Virus record (IMG/VR): IMGVR_UViG_3300023179_000281
Coordinates: 1-35,938 of that record
Reading direction: 5' to 3' (one strand)
DNA: 35,938 nucleotides
From: a virus
A model generated the notes under the pieces. That model was not told where the DNA came from. It was given only the letters and a program-made list of their open reading frames with translations, and ran no database searches. Positions 30,611 through 35,928 of this stretch are shown piece by piece (position 1 is the stretch's first letter; each line of letters opens with the position of its first letter). The translations under genes were made by a program, and so were the position numbers.

Positions 30611-30670
30611 ATTGTTTGTTCCTATTATGTTCTTGTTGATAAGTATATTAAAATAATTTGTTTAAGTATG

Positions 30671-30699
30671 TTGACAGTCTATTTACATTGTGCTTTACT
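30671..30699 (+). promoter_or_regulatory. Rightward sigma70-type promoter with extended -10
   Basis: TTGACA at 30671-30676 is a perfect -35 box. After a 17-nt spacer, TTTACT (30694-30699) stands as a 4-of-6 -10 box, with TGC just before it as an extended -10 element. This is the best host-type promoter I can see in the window. It would drive the rightward genes from 30734, with transcription starting around 30706. Confidence 0.65.
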
Positions 30700-30733
30700 A
30701 CGAATCATTAACAATAACTACGGAGATAAAACA

Positions 30734-31237
30734 ATGACTACAAAAAGCAACAACGACAGACAACAAGTTGATTACAATAAACCTGTTGGAATTAAAGACG
30801 GTTCAATTTATTTTTTAAATTATGTTTTTAATTATGACGATGGTTTTAGAGGAGCAACAGGAACTGTATTAGATCCTATTGCTTCTAATTATATTGAAAG
30901 CATTACAACTGAAGATTGGCTAGAATATTCTAGGGATCTTTGGAAGTCAGCTGTAGAAACAAATTCAACTGTAGCTGGTTTAGAAGATTATGCTAAAATA
31001 ATACAAGAAGATTCAGAAATCTCAGGTTTATTATATCCTGGACATGACAACTCATATTCTGAATTGTACGATGAAGCAAAAAAACATTTTGATTATGATG
31101 TTGAAACATTCAATTGCTCAGGTGGTGGTCGTTGCTTTAATTTAGAGTTATTAAATTCTTTTGATAAAGTTATTGACCAAGACTTAATTGATTTAATTAA
31201 GTCTTATGAATTAAAAAACGAAACAAAAGCAGCTTAA
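30734..31237 (+). CDS. Acidic early protein of unknown function
   Basis: I start this gene at the ATG at 30734 (167 aa), which follows cggagataaaaca; the frame is open from 30668, but that start lies inside the promoter. The protein is strongly acidic (about 31 Asp/Glu against 15 Lys/Arg) with aromatic-rich stretches: SIYFLNYVFNYDDGFRGATG, ITTEDWLEYSRDLWKSAVET and YDVETFNCSGGGRCFNLELL with a GGGRCF motif. It is the first gene behind the strongest promoter seen, so it is likely an early host-takeover protein. A DNA-mimic anti-defence role is a possibility from charge and position, not from homology. I do not recognise a family. Confidence 0.6.
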   Translation: MTTKSNNDRQQVDYNKPVGIKDGSIYFLNYVFNYDDGFRGATGTVLDPIASNYIESITTEDWLEYSRDLWKSAVETNSTVAGLEDYAKIIQEDSEISGLLYPGHDNSYSELYDEAKKHFDYDVETFNCSGGGRCFNLELLNSFDKVIDQDLIDLIKSYELKNETKAA

Positions 31238-31260
31238 CAATCAAACGGAGATAAAAACAA

Positions 31261-31521
31261 ATGACTAAAACAAATCTAAAATTTATGTCAGACTTTGATA
31301 TAGAGGTTGCTAATAAATCAATCTCTAAAACTGAAGCTGCCATATTATATAATGCTATATCGTTAGCTGGCTTACATGATTTAAACAAAATCAATACCGC
31401 TCTGTTATTTAATAAATTAAATAATGGTAAGAGCTTAACCGGTGCTGATTATGTTAAGTACAGCATTAAAGACATAAACCACTTACAAGATAAACTTGTA
31501 AGAATAATGGAGTCTGAATAA
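31261..31521 (+). CDS. 86-aa early protein, unknown function
   Basis: This protein begins MTKTNLKFMSDFDIEVANKS and is helical: ISKTEAAILYNAISLAGLHD, then LNKINTALLFNKLNNGKSLT and a C-terminal DINHLQDKLVRIMESE. The start follows acggagataaaaacaa, almost the same leader as the previous gene, so both are probably translated at high level from the promoter at 30671. It overlaps the next start by one base (TAATG). No family or catalytic motif is recognised. Confidence 0.55.
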   Translation: MTKTNLKFMSDFDIEVANKSISKTEAAILYNAISLAGLHDLNKINTALLFNKLNNGKSLTGADYVKYSIKDINHLQDKLVRIMESE

Positions 31522-31742
31522 TGAAAAACATATACAGTAAAAATCCTTATTGGATTTTAAAAAGATATACTCTCATAAATGGTTTTAATAATTATAAATT
31601 AAACCATGCAATTAATGATATTAGTTGTCATAATTGCAATTCAATTTTATTTAAAGAAATAAATAATCTTGATTATCCTTATGTGTGTTTAATCTGTGAT
31701 GAGAATATGTATAAATTTGAAACAGTTAAAAACAATGAATAA
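31521..31742 (+). CDS. 73-aa zinc-ribbon protein
   Basis: Two cysteine pairs (Cys36/Cys39 in ISCHNCNS and Cys56/Cys59 in YVCLICDE), separated by 16 residues, make a standard zinc ribbon. The N-terminal third (KNPYWILKRYTLINGFNNYK) is basic and aromatic. Small zinc ribbons in phage early operons often touch RNA polymerase, replication proteins or nucleic acid. Which one applies here is unknown. The start is coupled to the upstream gene (TAATG). Confidence 0.55.
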   Translation: MKNIYSKNPYWILKRYTLINGFNNYKLNHAINDISCHNCNSILFKEINNLDYPYVCLICDENMYKFETVKNNE

Positions 31743-31845
31743 TGATTTAAAACAATGCTTGCTAGCAATATTATTTATTGCTGCTTGCTACGCCAGTATG
31801 TATTTATTTTATTATGTAAGTAAATATTTAGACTATATTAACTAA
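31735..31845 (+). CDS. 36-aa single-span membrane peptide
   Basis: The ATG at 31735 overlaps the end of the zinc-ribbon gene. The product begins MNNDLKQCLLAILFIAACYA and ends SMYLFYYVSKYLDYIN, with one hydrophobic stretch of about 20 residues. It is a likely inner-membrane peptide of unknown role, one of several tiny membrane genes in the phage. Confidence 0.4.
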   Translation: MNNDLKQCLLAILFIAACYASMYLFYYVSKYLDYIN

Positions 31846-31891
31846 CATATTAAAATGCTATTGCAGTTTAAATTAACTTAACAATAGAATT

Positions 31892-31975
31892 ATGGATAAC
31901 GACTCAGTAGTACCGGCATTAATAATATATGGAATTAATGTTCTAATATTATTAATTTATTATTTAATCACTTAG
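31892..31975 (+). CDS. 27-aa membrane peptide
   Basis: A frame from the ATG at 31892 to TAG 31973-31975 encodes MDNDSVVPALIIYGINVLIL then LIYYLIT: an acidic head and a single hydrophobic helix. It has no clear ribosome-binding site. It ends just before the hairpin at 31981. It could be a lysis-timing or exclusion peptide, but it may also be non-coding. Confidence 0.3.
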   Translation: MDNDSVVPALIIYGINVLILLIYYLIT

Positions 31976-31980
31976 TCTCA

Positions 31981-32031
31981 TCTAGTAGGGTATCGGATAA
32001 CAATGTATATGGAGAGCAATACCCTACTAGA
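31981..32031. terminator. 13-bp stem hairpin at the end of the rightward block
   Basis: TCTAGTAGGGTAT (31981-31993) and ATACCCTACTAGA (32019-32031) are perfect reverse complements with a 25-nt loop. The structure lies 6 nt after the last rightward stop, between converging genes (the leftward gene at 32169 ends beyond it), with TTTTTT at about 32050. A terminator is the simplest reading; the large loop is unusual. The rest of 31976-32168 holds no gene. Confidence 0.5.
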
Positions 32032-32168
32032 AATCTTAAGCTAATCTGTTTTTTAAAGGGATAAGAAAGAAAGATTTTAGTTTAAGATTATATCGGATAT
32101 AAAAATACCAACACTATCAGATTTAGGTACTTATTTTGTTCTTTTTGTCAATGATAATAAAATAAATA

Positions 32169-32597
32169 TTAGTTGCTCTTAGAGATTAAACTTTGATAAC
32201 CTACCCTGTTCACCAGACTACATGCATCATAAAGAGCTAGTCTATATCTATATTTCAACTGATTATAAGTTAAATCTAAATACATTCTATTAAGTTCTTT
32301 AATGCTTATTCTGTCTGGAAAGTTCCTAAGAGATAATAGTTCCCTAGTATTTTTATCTAGTTTTAACATAGTGAATATAACTAATTCATAAATAGATAAT
32401 TGCTTAGGTGTTGCTTTGAGACGCTTGTTTTGCTTGTCATGATATCCCCAATCCTTAGAGTCATAATAGACTGTTCCTATTATTTTAAACATAGATGGAG
32501 TTCTATTGTTTTTAACTCTTGGTAAGAGTCGTTCAACAAATGAAGCTATCGCCAGATAATTATCAAATTCATTAATTGTTATTGGAGTATTAATCAT
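32169..32597 (-). CDS. HTH-like protein, possible transcription regulator
   Basis: This 142-aa protein has an N-terminal part (MINTPITINEFDNYLAIASF), then an RRVKNN-type basic segment and, from about residue 68, a helical region like sigma region 4 or a LuxR-type HTH: SIYELVIFTMLKLDKNTREL, LSLRNFPDRISIKELNRMYL and LTYNQLKYRYRLALYDACSL. This order (leucine-rich helix, turn, then a recognition-type helix with YNQLKYRYR) suggests DNA binding. It is the last gene of the leftward block and lies directly beyond the repeat-rich non-coding region at 32598-33010, whose palindromes it might bind. The family is not named. Confidence 0.45.
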   Translation of the reverse strand: MINTPITINEFDNYLAIASFVERLLPRVKNNRTPSMFKIIGTVYYDSKDWGYHDKQNKRLKATPKQLSIYELVIFTMLKLDKNTRELLSLRNFPDRISIKELNRMYLDLTYNQLKYRYRLALYDACSLVNRVGYQSLISKSN

Positions 32598-32754
32598 TTA
32601 AAAACGGCGCAGAGATTCCCTTGTGTTATCATTACCAAGCACTACCATATATTGTTATAAAGATAAATGGGTCAGTCAGTCCACTCCCCCCTATTAAAAT
32701 TAATAATAATCTCAGGAGTGCTAGCTATGAATAAGTTATGTTGGCTTATACTTA

Positions 32755-32834
32755 TATAAGCATATAAGCATATATAAGCATATATACTTAAATATGATTA
32801 TAAGATTATATATAGGTATATATATATAGGTATA
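32755..32834. repeat. Short iterons (tataagcata x3, tataggtata x2)
   Basis: Three tataagcata copies at 8- and 10-bp spacing are followed by two tataggtata copies 14 bp apart. They form an almost pure A/T tract interrupted by regularly placed G/C pairs, as in initiator-binding iterons or an origin-unwinding element. Confidence 0.5.
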
Positions 32835-32839
32835 TATAT

Positions 32840-32878
32840 GGTACAAATTTTATACCGACTAGGTATAAATTTTATACC
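32840..32878. repeat. Twin palindromic sites 22 bp apart
   Basis: Site 2 (32862-32878) reads ggtataaattttatacc: 8-bp arms around a central T, a perfect palindrome. Site 1 (32840-32856) is the same sequence with one mismatch (C for T in the left arm). Their centres are 22 bp apart, two helical turns, so two dimers would sit on the same face of the DNA. Both lie inside a repeated 15-nt segment ending ccgac. Confidence 0.65.
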
Positions 32879-33010
32879 GACCCCCAACCTAAAACTTAGA
32901 GACACCAATTTGAATTAAAAGCATTATTTCAGCATTTAATATGTTAAACTACCGACTTTGTAGAATTAACCAAGACACCCCTTTAAAACGCTTCCTAATA
33001 GGTTTAAACG

Positions 33011-33418
33011 CTATTCCTTAAGTGATTTGGTATTGCTTATGCTAACAACATTATCAATGTTATTCTTTTTAACATTCCAACGTAGCTTCATCTTAGTCTT
33101 TAAAGATTTTCTATAGTTGTTTTGCTTGTTTAAAATATTCTGTCTGTTCTTAGAACTTAAATAATAAACTGAGGTTTCATTAGAACTAGGTTTATGCCTT
33201 ACAATCAAACCTAAAATTTGTAATCTGTCTAAGTGCTTAATCAAAGTCATCTTAGATTTAATACCGGTTCTGTCTTGCAAGTATTGCAATGATACTCTGA
33301 TACCTCTTGGCGCTTTCTCAAATGATTTTAAAATAACATAAATTATTTTCTCATGGGAATTAAGAACAAATGAATCTAAAATATCTTTTGTTATTTTTTC
33401 AAACTTAATTGTTGTCAT
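33011..33418 (-). CDS. Winged-helix replication-type protein
   Basis: This 135-aa protein has an N-terminal winged helix similar to phage replication initiators (HTH_36-like): IYVILKSFEKAPRGIRVSLQ, YLQDRTGIKSKMTLIKHLDR and LQILGLIVRHKPSSNETSVY form helix, turn-recognition helix and wing. The C-terminal half (residues 90-135) is lysine/asparagine-rich and probably flexible DNA-contacting or partner-binding tail. Its ATG overlaps the stop of the DnaA-domain gene by 4 nt (ATGA). The gene lies next to the iteron region, so a role in origin recognition or loading is likely but inferred. Confidence 0.6.
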   Translation of the reverse strand: MTTIKFEKITKDILDSFVLNSHEKIIYVILKSFEKAPRGIRVSLQYLQDRTGIKSKMTLIKHLDRLQILGLIVRHKPSSNETSVYYLSSKNRQNILNKQNNYRKSLKTKMKLRWNVKKNNIDNVVSISNTKSLKE

Positions 33419-33930
33419 TTTACAATTTTAAAATCAGATTCCAAGTCCAACTTTAGTTTATTAAAGCTATTCCATATTTCAAAGTAAGGAAACCAAAGTC
33501 CATTCTTTTGGGATTTGCAACTGATATGATGAATGATTGTAGTGTGGTCTCTCCCAGCTAATATCTCCCCAATGTTAGTTAAACTATATGGCGTTAATTC
33601 TTTTAATAAATTTATAGCAACCGATCTTGCAATAACTAAATGCCTATCCCTTTTGTCAGATAGTAATTGCTCCCTATCAATACCAAAATGATTTGCAGTT
33701 CTATAAATAATAGCATCTACAATTGGACTTACCTTATGGATCTTAACATTTTTCTTTCTTGAAAAATCCATAGATTTATAATTGCCAATATGCTGCAACG
33801 CCAAACGATAACCTGTTTTAAATCCGCTTCTAAAATAAATGTTATCTATTGCTGTGGGTTTTTCAAACATACCTGTTCGCATTTTACTTTTTATTTCTTG
33901 CTTCCAAATTCTTGGTTGTGTTAGTCGCAT
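33415..33930 (-). CDS. DnaA domain IV-like DNA-binding protein
   Basis: Residues 69-140 match the DNA-binding domain IV of the bacterial initiator DnaA: VDAIIYRTANHFGIDREQLL, then SDKRDRHLVIARSVAINLLK and the signature GRDHTTIIHH (126-135). This is the element that reads DnaA boxes. The protein (171 aa) has no AAA+ ATPase domain; residues 1-68 are a basic region of unknown fold. It probably recognises phage or host origin sequences and may recruit or replace host DnaA. It is coupled by ATGA to the winged-helix gene and sits a few hundred bases from the repeat region at 32598-33010. Confidence 0.85.
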   Translation of the reverse strand: MRLTQPRIWKQEIKSKMRTGMFEKPTAIDNIYFRSGFKTGYRLALQHIGNYKSMDFSRKKNVKIHKVSPIVDAIIYRTANHFGIDREQLLSDKRDRHLVIARSVAINLLKELTPYSLTNIGEILAGRDHTTIIHHISCKSQKNGLWFPYFEIWNSFNKLKLDLESDFKIVK

Positions 33931-33933
33931 TGT

Positions 33934-34491
33934 TTATATCCATTCTATTGTTGGTTGACCGGAGTAATTAACATCATAAACGAACCACCCAAAAGCCATA
34001 AGTCCACCGGCTAAACTATCGCTTCCAGGTTTTTTAAAAGCTACCCTCTTGGTAAAGATTAAAACTGTCTGTAATTTTTTCTGGTCAAATATTAATTTCT
34101 TACGTCTGATACCCTCAAGATAAGTTATCTTGGAAAGCATAACAACTTTATGTCTTGCAAGTTTTAAACTATGTACCGTAAATTCTGTTGCCAATTTAAA
34201 AGGTGGGTTTGTAATAATGTTATCAACCTTTTCAGTTGTCTCTAAAAAATTAACTCCTGTCTTTCCATAACCTCTGTCAAATAAATCTGATGAGATAACT
34301 TCATAACCATTACTAATTAAAACTTTAGACATAGCACCGTCTCCGCAAGCAGGTTCTAAAATGTTGCCAGTAAATTTTTGTCTATCTAATAGAGCTTGTG
34401 TGGCTTCACTTGGCGTTGGATAAAAGTCATCCTTTTCTCTGTCATCATTAACATTAAAACCAACGTATCTAAGAGCTGCTTCTTTTTTCAT
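33934..34491 (-). CDS. DNA N6-adenine methyltransferase-like protein
   Basis: The best start is the ATG at 34491 (185 aa), which overlaps the stop of the zinc-ribbon gene by 4 nt (ATGA); the frame is open to 34572, but those residues overlap the other gene. The protein has FYPTPSEATQALL, motif I ILEPACGDGAMSK (SAM binding, 45-57), the acidic SSDLFDRG at strand 2 and the catalytic NPPF (95-98, in NIITNPPFKL). This is the D-x/N-PP-F class of adenine-N6 methyltransferases. It lacks a clear target-recognition domain. It may protect phage DNA from host restriction. Confidence 0.8.
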   Translation of the reverse strand: MKKEAALRYVGFNVNDDREKDDFYPTPSEATQALLDRQKFTGNILEPACGDGAMSKVLISNGYEVISSDLFDRGYGKTGVNFLETTEKVDNIITNPPFKLATEFTVHSLKLARHKVVMLSKITYLEGIRRKKLIFDQKKLQTVLIFTKRVAFKKPGSDSLAGGLMAFGWFVYDVNYSGQPTIEWI

Positions 34492-34658
34492 TTCTTTTTT
34501 TTCTTCATGTACAAGTCTTGGTTCTTGCGCCTTTGTGAACGCATAATAACCTGATGCAAACATCTCACACAATAATCTTTGCCATCAAATTCTACCTCTG
34601 CATGAAACACACACTCAGAGCATAATGGTAAATCACTTGGGATTGGCTTTTCAATCAT
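34488..34658 (-). CDS. 56-aa zinc-ribbon protein, overlaps the methyltransferase
   Basis: The frame starts at the ATG at 34658, inside the stop of the upstream gene (ATGA), and ends at TGA 34490-34488, overlapping the methyltransferase start (ATGA again). The product begins MIEKPIPSDLPLCSECVFHA, continues EVEFDGKDYCVRCLHQVIMR and ends in a basic lysine tail. Cys13/Cys16 and Cys30/Cys33 form a compact zinc ribbon. The double ATGA coupling argues that it is real and fixes the methyltransferase start. Function unknown. Confidence 0.6.
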   Translation of the reverse strand: MIEKPIPSDLPLCSECVFHAEVEFDGKDYCVRCLHQVIMRSQRRKNQDLYMKKKKK

Positions 34659-34870
34659 TTTAAATACTCACTAATAAATTCTGATGATAATAATTTAATA
34701 ATCTTTCTGTACTCTTCTGTGTCTAACAAATCATATAAAGTTAAACGTTGAATTAAAGTTAACTCATCTAATTTAAATTTGAAAACATCTAACTTAATTA
34801 ATTTTTCTCTTAATGCTTTTGTAGCAACAGGATCTATCCTTGCCATATCTAATGCTTCATTAAGCGTCAT
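34655..34870 (-). CDS. Small helical protein, unknown
   Basis: I start at the ATG at 34870 (71 aa, MTLNEALDMARIDPVATKAL); a GTG at 34894 would add eight residues but would overlap the upstream gene. The product is all-helical with LREKLIKLDVFKFKLDELTL and IQRLTLYDLLDTEEYRKIIK. Nothing catalytic is visible. It is coupled to the zinc-ribbon gene (ATGA). Its early position suggests an accessory or regulatory role. Confidence 0.5.
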   Translation of the reverse strand: MTLNEALDMARIDPVATKALREKLIKLDVFKFKLDELTLIQRLTLYDLLDTEEYRKIIKLLSSEFISEYLK

Positions 34871-34871
34871 C

Positions 34872-35084
34872 TTAAACGGTTTTTCTTTTATCACAGGTAT
34901 ATAATAATACTTCTTGGTTTCTAAAAAATGTTCCTATTTGTTTTGTGCCTTTATAATTCTTAACTGATTTTGCATAAGTTAATTTACTAAACATTCTATC
35001 GCATTGATAAACAGAATTCTCATCATAAAAATCAAAGGTAATGATATGACCATTCATTAATAAAATAGTTAAAACTAATTTCAT
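34872..35084 (-). CDS. 70-aa early protein, unknown
   Basis: The product begins MKLVLTILLMNGHIITFDFY: a short hydrophobic start, possibly a beta strand of the fold, followed by two or three cysteines (residues 28 and 64 among them) and a basic tail. The patterns VYQCDRMFSKLTYAKS and IGTFFRNQEVLLYTCDKR suggest a small alpha-beta domain or an exported disulphide protein. It starts inside the stop of the upstream gene by a 4-nt overlap. No family is recognised. Confidence 0.5.
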   Translation of the reverse strand: MKLVLTILLMNGHIITFDFYDENSVYQCDRMFSKLTYAKSVKNYKGTKQIGTFFRNQEVLLYTCDKRKTV

Positions 35085-35248
35085 GCTAAAATAAAAATAA
35101 TAATTAATATAAATACTATTGATACAAATTTAATTCTAATTTTATTTAATCGTTTATCTTCTGCAAATTGTTTTTTTTCTAATTCTTTTTGCATATTAAA
35201 ATCCTTAATAATCTTATGCTGCATTTTATAATAATAATTTATGTCCAT
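35081..35248 (-). CDS. 55-aa coiled-coil membrane peptide
   Basis: The frame starts at the ATG at 35248 and ends with TGA 35083-35081, sharing ATGA with the next gene. The product begins MDINYYYKMQHKIIKDFNMQ, has a charged helix (KELEKKQFAEDKRLNKIRIK) and a C-terminal span (FVSIVFILIIIFILA). The helix-then-membrane topology parallels the XhlA-like protein. Function unknown. It is missed by length cut-offs because it is 55 codons. Confidence 0.5.
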   Translation of the reverse strand: MDINYYYKMQHKIIKDFNMQKELEKKQFAEDKRLNKIRIKFVSIVFILIIIFILA

Positions 35249-35250
35249 GA

Positions 35251-35325
35251 TTATAAGAATATTGCAATAGATAAGCAGACAGAAATGATAAAAGCAAATA
35301 ATATTATTTTTTTAGTATCACTCAT
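35251..35325 (-). CDS. 24-aa membrane peptide
   Basis: The ATG at 35325 overlaps the stop of the upstream gene (ATGA), and the frame ends at TAA 35253-35251. The peptide MSDTKKIILFAFIISVCLSI then AIFL is a basic head and one hydrophobic helix. It lies in a fully packed operon without spare bases, which supports translation. It may simply be a coupled leader for the next gene. Confidence 0.35.
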   Translation of the reverse strand: MSDTKKIILFAFIISVCLSIAIFL

Positions 35326-35579
35326 ATTACTGTAATTGATTTGATACAACCTGTAGGTATTGCAACTACATCTGCAAAGTCTATTGAGTTATCTGTATTG
35401 TATGACCATGAAGAAAATAATTTAATTGTACTTCTGGTTTTAGAAAATAAAAAACCAACAGAGGTACACTCTGCAAGTTTATGATTAAGCACTTCAGATT
35501 CTGTTAGCCAACTGCCAGGAGCATTTTGGATGTCATACCAAACGATCTCTACCCTAGCGTAATTAAATTTATTACTCAT
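35322..35579 (-). CDS. 85-aa early protein, unknown
   Basis: The product begins MSNKFNYARVEIVWYDIQNA with beta-rich segments (ESEVLNHKLAEC is helical, then SVGFLFSKTRSTIKLFSSWS is beta) and ends VVAIPTGCIKSITVI. The wording (ARVEIVWYDI....GSW....E.....CTSVGFLFS, then AIPTGCIKSI) recalls small phage proteins I have seen beside recombination or replication genes but cannot name. It overlaps the nuclease-like gene upstream by 8 nt. No catalytic motif. Confidence 0.55.
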   Translation of the reverse strand: MSNKFNYARVEIVWYDIQNAPGSWLTESEVLNHKLAECTSVGFLFSKTRSTIKLFSSWSYNTDNSIDFADVVAIPTGCIKSITVI

Positions 35580-35928
35580 TGAATATCATCTCTATTGGAA
35601 ATAATGATTGCCAATCAACCGCATAAACCTTTGGTCTATCTTTATAACCAAAGTCAGTTAGGTATTCTCCATTGCCAATCACATCGGAAGAATTAATATA
35701 ACCTATAATGCTAAACTTTGGACATCTGTCTAATACTAATACATAAATTTCATTTGCTGAACTGTCTTGTCTTATGATTAAGAAGTTGTCTGGCTTTGGT
35801 TCTTGAGTTCTAACTTGTACTCTTCTATTCTTATAATATAAATCTGCACCCCTAAAATTATTTACATGATAATTGAAATGTACTTTCAAACATTTTGCTA
35901 CAGCTAATTCTCCAAGTGTCCCTGACAT
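35572..35928 (-). CDS. 3' part of a split gene: possible nuclease-like DNA-binding protein
   Basis: From the ATG at 35928 this encodes 118 aa, MSGTLGELAVAKCLKVHFNY then NFRGADLYYKNRRVQVRTQE and KPDNFLIIRQDSSANEIYVL, ending in YAVDWQSLFPIEMIFNE. The frame is open upstream to the window edge (SDS before the Met), so the gene probably begins beyond the window. The pattern GELAVAK, GADL, VQVRTQ and YVLVLD resembles restriction-endonuclease-like phage proteins (helix with Glu, then Asp, then a V-x-V-R/K strand), though the second acidic residue is Gln here. It most likely joins to the partial gene at 1-132. Confidence 0.6.
   Translation of the reverse strand: MSGTLGELAVAKCLKVHFNYHVNNFRGADLYYKNRRVQVRTQEPKPDNFLIIRQDSSANEIYVLVLDRCPKFSIIGYINSSDVIGNGEYLTDFGYKDRPKVYAVDWQSLFPIEMIFNE

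Larger units (their letters stand above)
32598..33010. other. 413-bp non-coding repeat region, candidate replication origin
   Basis: No gene is supported here. The region is extremely AT-rich and holds three tataagcata units (32755-32764, 32763-32772, 32773-32782), two tataggtata units (32811-32820 and 32825-32834), and a 15-nt direct repeat aaattttataccgac (32845-32859 and 32867-32881). It also holds a CCCCCCTAT tract at 32686-32694. Iterons, a melting-prone AT stretch and the adjacent DnaA-domain and winged-helix genes are the ingredients of an origin. It may also be the promoter of the gene at 32169. Confidence 0.5.

Noticed and set aside
30734-31237. ArdA-like anti-restriction protein identity for the acidic early gene
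   Set aside because: Length and charge are similar and there is a weak IY...YN.G resemblance, but the rest of the ArdA pattern is missing, so I do not name it.
32727-32759. A 10-codon peptide (MNKLCWLILI) after ctcaggagtgctagct
   Set aside because: A leader peptide is possible, but no gene follows on the + strand and the region is repeat-rich; chance is likely.
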